Source: Sparassis latifolia
Taxonomy: Eukaryota > Basidiomycota > Agaricomycetes > Polyporales > Sparassidaceae
Reading direction: 5' to 3'
NCBI GenBank assembly: GCA_018466975.1
Contig: CM031558.1
Location: 682,001-746,000, forward strand
Length of the DNA: 64,000 nt
A model generated the notes under the pieces. It worked only from the letters and a program-made list of their open reading frames with translations, ran no database searches and had not been told where the DNA came from. Positions 46,640-56,860 of the stretch are shown piece after piece (position 1 is the stretch's first letter; each line of letters starts with the position of its first letter). A program made the translations under genes and the position numbers.

Positions 46640-47831
46640 GCCCATCGCTCCTCCAGTGTACTCTTCAGATGGGCGGACTGCGCTCGCCATCACCAAGGCA
46701 TGTTGTTGCCAGCAATTGGCCCATCGCCAAAGGACCTGAGTGAAAGCTTCACTGCATGGGAATATCGCTCCGCCAGCAAAGGGCCCACTGCCAAGGGTCA
46801 GAGGGTTGGCCATCGCCAAGCCGTGTTTCGCCACCAATTGGCCCTCCGCCATGAGTGCTGGTGAGTGATGGGCCCACCGGCAAAGGTCAGAGGATTGGCG
46901 ATCACCAGAGCACGTCATCACCACCAATGCGCCCGGAAACTGCAGGGCTGTATGTGACAATGGGCCCATTGGTGGCGATGACATATCCTGGTGATCGTCA
47001 ACCCACTGGCCTTTGGCGGTGGGCCGATTGCTGGCGATAACATGCTCTGGCGTTGGCCAACCCACTGGCTTTTGGCGGTGGGCCGATTGCTGGCGGAAAC
47101 ATGTCCTGGCGATGACCTATCCCATGGGTGCTTGCAGTAAGGCCCTCACTGAGGGTGCTTTGGCGATGGGCCGACTGCTGGCGATAACATGCTCTGGCAA
47201 TCGTCAACCCTCTAACCTTTGGCGGTGGGCCCATCCTTCAGGTTACACTCTGGGCGATCGGCCCACTGCTCATTCGTCATACTCTGGTGGTGGGCCGATT
47301 GCTCAGACAAACATGCTCTGGCCATGGCCAACACTCTGACCTTTGGCGGTGGGCCGATTGCTGGCGGAAACATGTCCTGGCGATGACCTATCCCATGGGT
47401 GCTTGCAGTAAGGCCCTCACTGAGGGTGCTTTGGCGATGGGCCGATTGCTGGCGATAACATGCTCTGGCAATCGTCAACCCTCTAACTTTTGGCAGTGGG
47501 CCCATCCTTCAGGTTACACTCTGGGCGATCGGCCCACTGCTCATTCGTCATACTTTGGCAGTGGGCCCATCCGTCATCTTACACTCGTGGCGATGGGCCC
47601 ACTGCTCATTGATCATACTTTGGCAGTGGGCCCATCGATGGCGATAACATGCTCTGGCATCAGCCCACCCTCTGACCTGTGGCGGTGGGCCCATTGCTTA
47701 ACGGTTACAACACTGTAATATGCCCTGCTAGTGGGCCGAGCACTGGGATAAGAACACTAGCGGTGGGCCCACTGCTAGTATCCCACACATGAAAGGTATG
47801 GGCCCACTGCTGGTAGAGGTCAACATGGTGA
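46640..47831. repeat. Right subterminal minisatellite array
   Basis: Irregular units of about 30-60 bp, each with a core such as GGCGGTGGGCCGATTGCTGG or GGCAGTGGGCCCATC. The spacer words CGATAACATGCTCTGG and CCAACCCACTGGC recur. The core is the reverse complement of the left-array core, so the two arrays point inward symmetrically. A block of about 215 bp at 47,072-47,290 is repeated almost unchanged at about 47,340-47,560. The array ends at the inner edge of the right terminal repeat. Confidence 0.9.
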
Positions 47832-47919
47832 CAATGGGCCGACGTCCGCTGGCTGTCCAGTTCATGACAATGTCAGGGTAAATGGGAGTTCAGTTCAGGT
47901 AACATGACTGAAAGGTGTG
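47832..47919 (-). repeat. Right terminal inverted repeat of the KDZ element
   Basis: Reverse complement of the left terminal repeat over about 87 bp, with small differences near the outer end (an extra base and a few substitutions) and one deletion near the inner end. Confidence 0.9.
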
Positions 47920-47927
47920 ACCATGAC
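47920..47927. repeat. Candidate 8-bp target-site duplication, right copy
   Basis: ACCATGAC, identical to 27,026-27,033. One base of uncertainty exists in where the right inverted repeat ends. Confidence 0.7.
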
Positions 47928-48499
47928 CTCATACGGAGTAGTTGCATCCATACAACCAACCATAAATGCTAGATAATTTTTGCAGATGGTGAGGACTTAC
48001 GCCTCGGAGCAAGCGGGTTCATCGCAGGACAAGGTAATTGCCTTCGCCATGACTTGTGCCGATTCAGTGGCCAGCAACTCGCGATCGAGGTGTGTTTCCT
48101 CTCTACGAAAAGTATCTGAGCAAAAATTTCATTTTCAATTCGACAATTTATTCTACCTTGTTCGTTATGTGCAATGACCACAATGACTTCTGTGCCGTAG
48201 ACGTCCAAAACAGTTAGCTGTGACAAGGACCGTAGTAACTGTAATAACGGCGGGCGAACAAGGAACGAACGACCTCGTCCGCCCAGAAAGAGTGAGGGTC
48301 GGTACAAGAGAACGTACATGGGGCCGTCGAAACGCGAGAGCCTAAGCGACTATTGTCTCGATCCCCCCTTAGACCCGTTCAACAAATATCCTATACAACT
48401 ATATCAAAAAGCATTACAAACAGAGCAAATGGGATAGACAGTCAAATACAAGGTATCAATCGACACGAGCTCAAGACGACAATCACTCGGGTAGCCAGC
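47928..48499. other. Intergenic between KDZ element and DUF1295 gene
   Basis: No gene is supported. The minus frame 47,969-48,319 shows no recognisable domain. The right part should hold the 3' UTR of the DUF1295 gene. Confidence 0.45.
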
Positions 48500-49816
48500 T
48501 CAATCGGTCTTCTTCCCTTTTCCGAACAGTAGTTCGTCCACCTCTTCCTTCTTGCCCCGCACCTTCAAGAACAAGCCCCATACAGGCGTAAGGAACGGCA
48601 CGAACATCGCGACGCGCCGCTGGTACGCGCGGTATGCGGGATACTTGGGCGAAGAGATACTCTCCGTGAAGGAAGTCGACGAAATGAAGAGCGAGCAGAG
48701 TACGAACGCGGGAGTCAACGGCCAGAGGGGCGCCATAGAGGTGATAGGGAGAGTCGGGAGGCTAGGGGGTTCAGGAGCAAGTAGCGGGAAGAGTGTGATG
48801 ATTGCCTGTGCAACAGAGTCTCATTAGGGACGCGCAGAGAAGCGGTGACAAAAGGCACATACCCAGAAAGTCTGCTCAAAAAAGAAGTTCGGGTGTCGGG
48901 ACCATGCCCAGAGCCCGCGCGTAATGAATCCGCGCTTGACGTCCTCCTCAGTCCACTGGATCCGAGCGCCCGGCCAGTCATTCTTTTCGAGCACACCGTT
49001 GTGCTTGAACGTTTGGAAGGAGTACTGCTGGTTGTCTGCTACGAATTCCAGAGCAAGGTCGAGTAGGGCCAGAGAACCAAGGACATAATCAGATGTGCTG
49101 AGCTCTGTGGGCTGTTGGAAGGCGGCGATATGCGTAGGCAGGCCGAGCAGGAACAGGATGACGTTCTGCATCGCCGCTACGGTCGAAAAGTCAGGTCTGT
49201 TCAAACACTATATATTCATTTATTACCGATGAAGACGAGGTTAAAAATCTCGAAAAGAAACCGTGATGGGACGTTCTTGCGGACAATTGCCCAGCGGTAG
49301 TCCTCGTCATGCCTAGTAGTATATCAAGTTATGATTTCACGCGAAAGAAAAAACTGAGCTTGCAAATTGAACAGGCCCCTCCTCCAAGTGTTGTATGATA
49401 ACCTAACAACGACGTGTGCTCAATTTTATACTTGCTCGGAAAGTGATGTGAACATACCTGCTCATCCATATGAACTAGAACAGGAATGAGTTCAGGAAAA
49501 GACACATTGGATAATGACGTACCACCAATGCAAACATGAGCAAAGCCCTCGGACTGTAGTTCACTGCGACATGAGAATCCAAGACTTCCGGCTTGTACGG
49601 CCATAAAGGCAGAGGCGAAACGTGCGACCAAAGAGGTAGCAACGCGAAATACGCGGTGTAGATCGTCGGCATGAAGGTCCATATCCTGTCAACTTGCGAG
49701 ACATTCCCAGTAATCACTGAGAGGACATATGCCACAGCGGTGGTGTACAAGCCGAACTTGACAGGCCATTCAAAGGAGGGTGTAATTCCTTGCTGGATCA
49801 AATCGAGTGCGGTCAT
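48500..49816 (-). CDS. DUF1295 / steroid 5-alpha-reductase-like membrane protein
   Basis: Polytopic membrane protein of the DUF1295 group, which shares the C-terminal fold of steroid 5-alpha reductases; the substrate is unknown. Six exons, 49816-49523, 49474-49458, 49402-49360, 49302-49227, 49176-48863 and 48805-48500, give 349 residues. Signature parts: TALDLIQQGITPSFEWP start, QVDRIWTFMPTIYTAYF, RLSYNTWRRGLFNL, QDYRWAIVRKNVPSRFLF, GFITRGLWAWSRHPNFFFEQ and the end SPKYPAYRAYQRRVAMFVPF. The second exon is only 17 bases. The intron after LFNLQ would use a GC donor (49359), so that border is uncertain. Several hydrophobic segments lie between the motifs. Confidence 0.82.
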
Positions 49817-50089
49817 TGTAGATGCTCTCAATTGTCAAGTACTGCTCAGGTAGAGCCTGTAACTTCAGGTATGGTGGTTTAGGGAAGAGAAGTGTGATGG
49901 GGCTCAAAATTACGAGAGTGGGACTTTAAATGCCACTGGTAGCGGGTGCCAAGCGGATGCAGTTGTGACGCGTTGTCATGTGATCCAGTGGCGAGCCTCT
50001 GTTTGGCAATATTTGCTGCCGACTCTCGACGAGCTCAACTCTTACCTCATCGACCAACCGACTTTCAGATCTAGTGCATGTCTTTCACC

Positions 50090-50997
50090 ATGTCTGCCTC
50101 CATCCTCGTCTCAACCTTCCCACCTTTTCCCACACTTTCCCTCTCAGCGCCGCTGGATACTCCCTTCTCTGCCCTTGATGGCCTCCTCGCCGATCGTTAT
50201 CCCTCACTTCCTTCCGACCTGGTCCTATCCCCGCACCGCGGCTCAGTTCCATCTCCAGAGACTCTACTGTCGTTGCTGTATGCTACAGACGACGAGGGAA
50301 GCAATGGCCCAGCTCTGGTGAGCTTGCGCCTGGTTCCCAGGCTGAGAGGCGGCAAGGGCGGTTTCGGGTCGCAGCTGCGAGCCGCTGGTGGCCGTATGAG
50401 CAGCCAGAAAACGAGTAACAACGACTCGTGCAGAGATCTCAGTGGCAGGCGTCTGAGCACGATCAAGGAAGCCAAGAGGTACGCTGTGATTTTCACGTTT
50501 GCACTGTGCGACTGACTCACGTCTTCCGCCGCAGACTCGCAGAGTACATCGAAAGTGAACCCGAGCGCAAGAAGGCCCAGCAGGAGACGCAGAAAAAGAA
50601 ATTGGAGGCGCTGGAGAAGAAGCTCGGGATCTCGTCAGACGGTTCTGGCCCTTCTGAGCCTGTTGCGGGAAGGAAACACCGCTTCGACGATACAGAATAT
50701 CTGGAGCAGAGCAGAGACATCGTTGACAACGTCAAGAATGCCGTTACTGCAGGTATGTTCATGCTTTATCCCTTGCCTTGATTAGTTACTCATGTTTTCG
50801 TAGCTATGCTGAAGAAGAGGAAGAAAGCCAAGACTACGCATAGTCCGCCTGCGGCCGAACCTGCTATATCTGCGGCAACTCCATCGGTGGAGACTTCAAC
50901 GACAGAAGCTATAGCAGACAAGATACTCGAGTCACCTGCTACCATTCCCGTCATCGCCATGGCCTCGGCCGCTGCTGGGCTAGCCGCTAGTGCATGA
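50090..50997 (+). CDS. SDE2: SDE2-like protein (ubiquitin-fold, splicing/genome maintenance)
   Basis: SDE2 proteins have an N-terminal ubiquitin-like fold that is cleaved after a GG motif; the released C-terminal part acts in pre-mRNA splicing, silencing and replication-stress responses. Exons 50090-50478, 50535-50752 and 50804-50997 give 266 residues. The ubiquitin-like part (1-84) ends LRLVPRLRGG, followed by the family signature KGGFGSQLRAAGGRMSSQKT and DLSGRRLSTIKEAKRLAEYI. A Lys/Glu-rich helix (KKAQQETQKKKLEALEKKLG) and an Ala/Ser-rich tail follow. An in-frame ATG at 50,078 would add four residues; the chosen ATG sits in CACCATG. Confidence 0.9.
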
Positions 50998-51441
50998 TTC
51001 TCCCGTCCGTTTGTAACTTTTGTATTTCTGCTGCCAATGCCATCGTCTGCTCACTCGCCTATGTTCACGTCACCTCCCGCATCGTGGTTGTTTCAGCTCT
51101 TGTGGTTTGTAAGTTGTCTGAGGATTGGTGCGATCGTCGTTACGGCGGATTTCAGTGAGCTTCGTTGTTCGCGCTGTGCACAGCGCTTATCGAGTATCGA
51201 TGGTTCGTCGAGTCAGCAGGTGGGATGCCCGAGGGAGCGAGGGAGGGCTTGTGTAAGATTGCACGTGCTGTGAGGGTATAGAGAAGATGGGAGGTAGATG
51301 GTTAAAAGAGTTGCTCGGTCGACCAGTGTACCCATTGCCAACGTACTCCGCGCAGTTTAGGACTTGGTGCGTATATCACACTTGCAGCCTTACTCAGTGG
51401 CTTACGTCGCTTTCAGTTTAGTATTGATTCCCAGTCTAGAA
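50998..51441. other. Intergenic, SDE2 to cyanamide hydratase
   Basis: 3' UTR of SDE2 and promoter of the next gene. No gene or repeat recognised. Confidence 0.5.
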
Positions 51442-52475
51442 ATGTCGGACAACAACGTTGTGTTCTACGGGTTTACCCCTGTCCCACGGGACCCAGATGT
51501 TCTATTCAAAGATCATCCCACCGCCAGTGGTCCCAACCCAAAGCAAGACTTGTTCGTGGCTTCGGACTTTCCTCTCCCTGACTCCGCCGTCGTGCGCCAG
51601 GTTAAGGCGTTTGTCAAAGTAGGCGTCTAGCGTCATTCTCCGACCGGAACTGCTGACGCGTCTATTCCCTGCTGTGAAGAAAGAGCTCGACGAGCAGACA
51701 TACAATCACAGCCACAGGGTGTACGTCTATGGTAAACACCCCTCGGCGCATCCGCAGTAGATCTTGTGTTGATGCGTGCTGTGATGCAGGTACTGCACTG
51801 GTGAAGACGCACTTCCCTACCTGGACGTACGACTCCGGGACGTACTACCTTGTGTGTCTCCTCCATGACATTGGCACCGCCGAGCGATTTCTCGCGTCAA
51901 CGAAGATGTCGTTCGAGTTCAAGGGCGCGATTGTTGCGCGCGAGCTCATCCTCGCACAAGGTGGGCATGAGGACCAGGCAGACAGTGTGTGCGATGCGAT
52001 TATCCGGCACCAGGATATCTTTGTGAAGGGGTGAATAGAATCATTTACGTGTGTGCGCGATGGTCTTGACCCGTTTTCGTCAGAGGGAACATTACCATGG
52101 TCGGACAGATTTTGCAGTTGGCGACCATCCTCGGTAAGTTTTCCAGCCGCTGTTGTCATCGCGTGGTGATCACTGAGGTATTATTCGTTCAGATAATGTT
52201 GGGCTGTAAGTTCTCGATGCAGGGTGTCCGCTACAGATGCTTAGCTTACTTGCAGGCGCGCGAATCTCGTCCACCCACGACTCATCGAAACTACGACCGC
52301 GGCCTTCCCACGCAAGGGCTGGTCTGAGCATTTCGCGCATGTCATCGAGACTGAGCTCACGCTGAAGCCATGGTGCCACACGTCTACGTTTGAGCAGCCG
52401 AACTGGAAGGAGGGAGTGCGCAGCAACTTCGCGACGGACGTAAGGGGGAACGAGGTTATGCGTAAGTACGACTGA
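51442..52475 (+). CDS. Cyanamide hydratase-like HD-domain protein
   Basis: Fungal cyanamide hydratases turn cyanamide into urea with a metal-dependent HD domain. Six exons, 51442-51618, 51680-51731, 51790-52030, 52084-52133, 52193-52205 and 52256-52475, give 250 residues, the usual length. After YGFTPVPRDPDVLF come YNHSHRVYVYG (first metal His), YYLVCLLHDIGTAERF (the HD pair), FEFKGAIVARELIL and CDAIIRHQD (further His), then ITMVGQILQLATILDNVG and HPRLIETTTAAFPRKGW. The fifth exon is a 13-base micro-exon. Related family members act on other isocyanides or unknown substrates, so the reaction is assigned by family. Confidence 0.88.
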
Positions 52476-53635
52476 GCTCAAGAGGCATCATTCTGTTTAC
52501 TCGTCTTTTCTAAGAAATGGTTATATACAATTCTAAAAGTACTTGCTCGACGTGTCGTGAGGGCTGTCATATTATAGCTAAAGTGCTAAGGCGCAGCATG
52601 ACGTCACCTGCGCCATATCTCACGTGAAGAGCGCGAGCTGTCACTGTTACGTCACGGAGTCGTCACGTCACGGTCTCCACTCGGCGCGTTCAACAATTCC
52701 ATCCATCCCCACTCAAAACTTGAAGCTTGAAGCTTGAAGGGATGATATCTTTTGTAGTACTCTGCCTCTGGGGAGACTATGTGCTCCGGCTATCTGCGAA
52801 CTCTGCTTGTGTATGTCAGCATTGGACCCCGAAGAGGATTGCGATTCAAACATTGATGAGTTGAGTAACTCATTGTGATTGTGATTCAGCCTACATGTAG
52901 CCATGAATAGTCAATCCGACTGATTATTTATGACCATATAGTTTGAATCGCAATTATAATGATATGCTTATCCTCGAGTCAACTAGTCAACTTGAGAAGA
53001 CATTTTTCCGTCATTTTCCTTCACACACTCGCGCACTCCGGTAAATATGTCTTGTGCTGTTTCGAGATGCACGTCTTTGGCCGCTGGCGGTCACAAGCGC
53101 CTGTCATCCTCATCATCCGATTCCATCTTCAAGGCCTACTTGCGGTAGAAGAAGTGGGCGGCGATAATGGCCAGAATATCAACTGTGGGGGTGTCATTCT
53201 GATTCCGAGCCTCGAAAGATTCCAGCCTATACGCGCTACTTCTGCTCGAGGTGGCCCAGATGCGTTCAGATATCTCTCGTCGTACGTTCCCACCCAAAAC
53301 TTCTTCTTGAATATGAGTTTGACTATCCACGCAGGTTCTGAGCGCTTGATTTACCGTGCAGTGCGCAGGGGACTCGTTGGGGGCTGCGGCGTCCCTCCGA
53401 GTTTCTAGGCCTCGTGCGGACATCTCAGGTAACTCGTCGAGGACGAACCTGCCGCTCAGCCTATCGGGGAGAGACTGGCTGTTGAATGGTCATCCTTCCT
53501 CGTTCCTTTTCTTTTGTTTCCCGTGCTCTATTTTGCTGCGATTCGCTTGCAAAATATGGAGAGCGACAGGAAAGAAAGAAAGGGATCATTGGGCTTTTTT
53601 CTCTCACGTTAACGTTTTGCTGTTTGAGCTTCAGG
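52476..53635. other. Intergenic, one weak minus-strand ORF
   Basis: AT-rich, with no clear gene. A 95-residue minus frame at 53,136-53,423 (MSARGLETRRDAAAPNESPA ... ILAIIAAHFFYRK) shows no known domain and no splice signals to extend it. It could be a small gene but is not counted. Confidence 0.4.
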
Positions 53636-54110
53636 TTTTATGACGACGGACGCGCTAGGCAGTCTCAGGCACGAAGAGTAAAGACGCGGATTGACGGCCA
53701 GGTAAGGCCCCCGTCGCGGACGGGTCATCGGGGGAGGGAGTCATGAACCCGAAGATCTTGGTGCTTCTGACGCGTCCGGGGCCGTTCATCATTGCATCGT
53801 GTTCGTTCGTATCATGCTGAGCGCCTGGTTTTTCCATGAGTACAGATCGCAATATGAACTGTGAAGCCGACCGACTTGGATGTATGGTTCCGGCGAGGCT
53901 GAGGGAGGGCTTGATCACCCCGGTGAACTTGGCCTCCCCGGATATGGTACAGTGCTTGATGCATTTTGCACGTTTGGAGAACAGTGCTAAATAACACACT
54001 TCAAACCAGGCTCCGGTGGAATGCGATTGGAAGACACGTTGTAGTTGAATTCTGAAGTCGCATGGATTGTCATTCGGTGCCGCCTTCATTGCGTTCTTAT
54101 CCTCCTTCAC
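53636..54110. repeat. Diverged duplicated block, copy 1
   Basis: Resembles 56,490-56,860. Shared words include GAGGGAGTCATGAACC and GGGCTTGATCACCCCG / GGGCCTGATCACCCCG with CTTGGCCTCCCCGG / CTGGTTTCCCCGG. On the minus strand both read as similar peptides (GEAKFTGVIKPSLSLAG here, GETRFVGVIRPSPSFAG there; FGFMTPSPDDPSA here, VRFMTPSLDGSFA there). This copy has an open minus frame of 151 residues across 53,655-54,110. It may be a degenerate gene pair; no family recognised. Confidence 0.55.
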
Positions 54111-54249
54111 GATGCGGACTTTCTGATCGTGGCACAGTAGAGCCCAGCCGAGCTAACTATCTCGCAGCCACCTTGCTGCATTCTCAGACTGATCGTGCGG
54201 TAGGAGGCGTCAAGTTCAACAGAAAGGAAGTTCGAAACGTATTGAGGCA

Positions 54250-55130
54250 ATAAGAGCGCACTGACGGCGGCAAGGGGTGGCTGAGCGAGTGACGGCCGCT
54301 CTCGCTCAATCCTCCCTTCTGGTCGCCTTTGACGGACAAGAGATGATATTTCCGCGCGAGGTGAGCGTTACCTGGGACATAGAGGAACGGTCGACTCGTG
54401 TGCTCCCGCTTGTCCTAGGTTTGCGCGTTGGAGGATGCGGAGGGAAATCGCTGGCGGAGGTAGAGGTGGTTGAGCGGGTGTCGTGGGGGCGCTCTCTCTG
54501 CTGCTTCTTTCGTAATCAGTGACGGAGGAGGTTGACGAGTAAGCCCAGGTAGGCGCTACATGTTGCCCGGAGTAAATTGGGGCTCATCGAACTTTGCTCA
54601 GGCTCGTGCTGGATAGCAGATACGGACAAGGATGATCACTGGCGGCGAGAGGAGTGGCTGAGCAGGTGTCGTGGGGGTGCTTGCTATGTCGCTTCTCTCT
54701 TCCGTCGGTGACTGCTAGAGAGCTGACACTCACACGGGGTAAGCGCTGTTTGTCGCCTAGCACAGCGAATCTTCATTGATAATCAATGTGTATCAGGTCT
54801 AAGTGCAGACGAGGACTGGACGGATGGTAGGAGGTCGCCGGCGGTGAGGGAGATGGCTGAACTGGTGTCGTGGGGGCGCTCGTTCTGTGGTCTCTCTTTG
54901 TCGCCGGTGATCGGGTAGATGGTTGAGACATGCGCCAGGTAAGTATGTCCGTGTGCGATGATGTGGCTCCTCGCTGACTTTTGCTCTTTCCCAGGTTCGC
55001 AACATGAGTTGGGTTTGATGAAGGTCACCAGCGGTGAAGGAGGTGCTGGGCGGCGTCGAGGGGGCTGTCGCTCTGGTGCCTCTTTCTCCGCCGGTAATCG
55101 GAACCTGCCATCGAAGTGCGAGTGGTGCGT
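54250..55130. repeat. Diverged tandem repeats of about 190 bp
   Basis: At least four units, each with a GGCGG(C/T)(A/G)A-type start, a GTGGCTGAGC(A/G)-like word, GTGTCGTGGGGG(C/T)GCT, a CTTCTCTC/TCTCTCTT stretch and a final GGTAAG-like word (at about 54,280, 54,455, 54,645, 54,845 and a weaker one at 55,035). A related unit lies at 57,460. GTAAG at unit ends could be splice donors of repeated exons or chance. No coding sequence is established. Confidence 0.6.
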
Positions 55131-55518
55131 GTGCGTCTTCTCGAGATTTGTCCAGTACAAGTTCCACCTGCGGACGTTACATATGCATAGCTTTTCCGGA
55201 CTTGTGTGCTCGTATATGCCAGTGATGGTCTGATAGACTAACACATTTAAGCTTCTTCAGGCCTACCTGTTCTGTGCTTGCGTGCCTTATCTATGCTTCT
55301 TCACTGTCCTGTTCGAGTTCGTGTAATTTAAGTTGGACAATCTGGCTGCTCGATATGACCTTTACGTCATGTTCAATCCCTTCGGATTTCAAAAATGACT
55401 GCCTTTCGCCGTCAGGATTTCGTACAAGACCAAACTCTGAGAAGGGGCCGGGTTCACCCCGACTTGTATGTCGCACATCATATCAGGTATCTGAAGAGTT
55501 TCTTCGAGGCTCAGGCGT

Positions 55519-55574
55519 CTGAAAAGTTTCTCTGAGGCTTTTGAGGCTTTTGAAATCTCAGAGAAACTTTTCAG
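55519..55574. repeat. Perfect 18-bp inverted repeat (hairpin)
   Basis: CTGAAAAGTTTCTCTGAG at 55,519-55,536 is followed after a 20-base loop by its exact reverse complement at 55,557-55,574. The loop itself holds two GAGGCTTTTG-like words. It lies about 200 bp before the start of the 127-aa gene. It could form a stable stem in RNA or cruciform DNA, or be the remnant of a small inverted-repeat element. Confidence 0.8.
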
Positions 55575-55772
55575 ATCCCTGGTGTGACGAACGACAGGCG
55601 GATCCGCCTGTCATTTATATCGTGACCGACAGCTTCCGTGAGACCGAGATTTGCTCTGGTTGGGATCGCAATGTATAGTGTAAAATCCCCCTTCGTTTTC
55701 CCCCACACCTCACAACACGCTCCCGCATTTTCACCGTTCACACCTACCCACCCTACCACACACACATTTACC

Positions 55773-56156
55773 ATGTCTGCTGTAACTCTCCAGGTTCCCA
55801 CCGTGGATCTCGTGAAGTGCGCATCGCTCCCGCCCGTCGTGCGCGTCTCCTCCGTGCACTTCAACTCGCTCCCGACCCGTAGCAAGTCTTCGGCTGCTGG
55901 CGGCCGCAAGATCCTGCACTCTCCCCCTCCCAAGTCCAAGGCCAAGCCCGTTCGCGTCTTCTCCTCTGAAGGCAAGAAGAGCGGTGCGATGCTGAAGGAC
56001 AAAATCGCGGTGGTGAAGGGCACCGGCAGGCGCTCTGACCTCGACTGGGTGCCCATTCCGGGCTTCAAGCCAGTCGAGTACACGCTCCTCCCGGTCGCGG
56101 TCGCGCGGGGCCGCGCGGACATCTCTCACCGTGCGTTCCCTAAGACTGCTCTTTGA
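55773..56156 (+). CDS. Small basic protein, 127 aa, function unknown
   Basis: A single-exon frame from an ATG in the context TTACCATG, preceded by a C/CA-rich stretch (CACCCTACCACACACACA) like that of strong fungal promoters. The frame stays open upstream to 55,638, but the chosen ATG is better placed. The product starts MSAVTLQVPTVDLVKCASLP and contains GGRKILHSPPPKSKAKPVR, KDKIAVVKGTGRRSDLDWVP and IPGFKPVEYTLLPVAVARG. It is GC-biased at third codon positions, unlike its repeat-rich surroundings. No known domain; nuclear location is possible given the Lys/Arg content. Confidence 0.6.
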   Translation: MSAVTLQVPTVDLVKCASLPPVVRVSSVHFNSLPTRSKSSAAGGRKILHSPPPKSKAKPVRVFSSEGKKSGAMLKDKIAVVKGTGRRSDLDWVPIPGFKPVEYTLLPVAVARGRADISHRAFPKTAL

Positions 56157-56489
56157 GGAGTCAGGGTTGTTCGTGTCGATGTTCACTGTCCGCTATTTTT
56201 TTGGCGACGGATGCTTGGAGATAACTCGTCGTGGCTGCGACGTTTGTCCGAGTTTCTAGGGCTCGGATACGTGTCTCGGACCCTCCGATGGGGAGAGCTC
56301 CAAGCTGAAATCGCCACCGTGACGACGCATTCGCGTCTCACGGCCTGCTACTTTTCCGTCTTTCTCGTTTCGTTTCTTCATCCATCTAAATCCAAAACGC
56401 TACAAAAAAAAAGAAAAATACTAAAACCAAAAACAGAGTCTCGGATATTCGCTTCATGTGCCGTTGACATTTCTCTCTGATTCCTTTCT

Positions 56490-56860
56490 TCAGGTGCTTT
56501 TTTACGGGAGACCAACCGCGCTGCGCAGCCTCAAGGAAAGACCGAGGATTATAGGTAAGGTTTCCGATGCGAACGAGCCATCGAGCGAGGGAGTCATGAA
56601 CCTGACGACCTCGATGTCTCCGCCGCGTCGGAGACCGTTTTGAATCGTGCTCTCTTCGGTGTAATAGCCGTGCTGAACACCCTTCTGTATTGGAGGACAG
56701 ATCGTCGCAGGGGCACAACTTGATAAGACTGGAGCGACCTACACTACTGGATAGATGGACTTGCCTGCGAAGCTGGGGGAGGGCCTGATCACCCCGACGA
56801 ACCTGGTTTCCCCGGCGGTACAGTATTTTCCCGCATCTTGCATCCCGCGGCTCTTCTTTA
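56490..56860. repeat. Diverged duplicated block, copy 2
   Basis: Partner of 53,636-54,110, in the same orientation. Together with the related units at 54,280 and 57,460, it suggests that a segment of 1-1.5 kb was duplicated on either side of the 127-aa gene and then diverged. No open frame spans this copy. Confidence 0.55.

Larger units (their letters stand above)
27034..47919. mobile_element. KDZ-superfamily DNA transposon, 20.9 kb, with TET/JBP dioxygenase cargo
   Basis: The outer ends are inverted copies of each other over about 87 bp and are flanked by the same octamer. Inside are subterminal minisatellite arrays at both ends, a transposase with the CxC cysteine cluster and KDZ catalytic-region motifs, a TET/JBP-family dioxygenase, and five further genes. 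KDZ transposons linked to TET/JBP genes are known from Agaricomycetes; the size and gene set here were worked out from this sequence. It sits in intergenic DNA, 190 bp after the AP-3 beta stop codon, and disrupts no recognised gene. Frameshifts in the transposase suggest it is no longer autonomous. Confidence 0.9.

Noticed and set aside
46628..47718. Open frames in the right array on both strands
   Set aside because: Same reason: periodic GGGCCC-containing repeat, no domain, mirror frames open.
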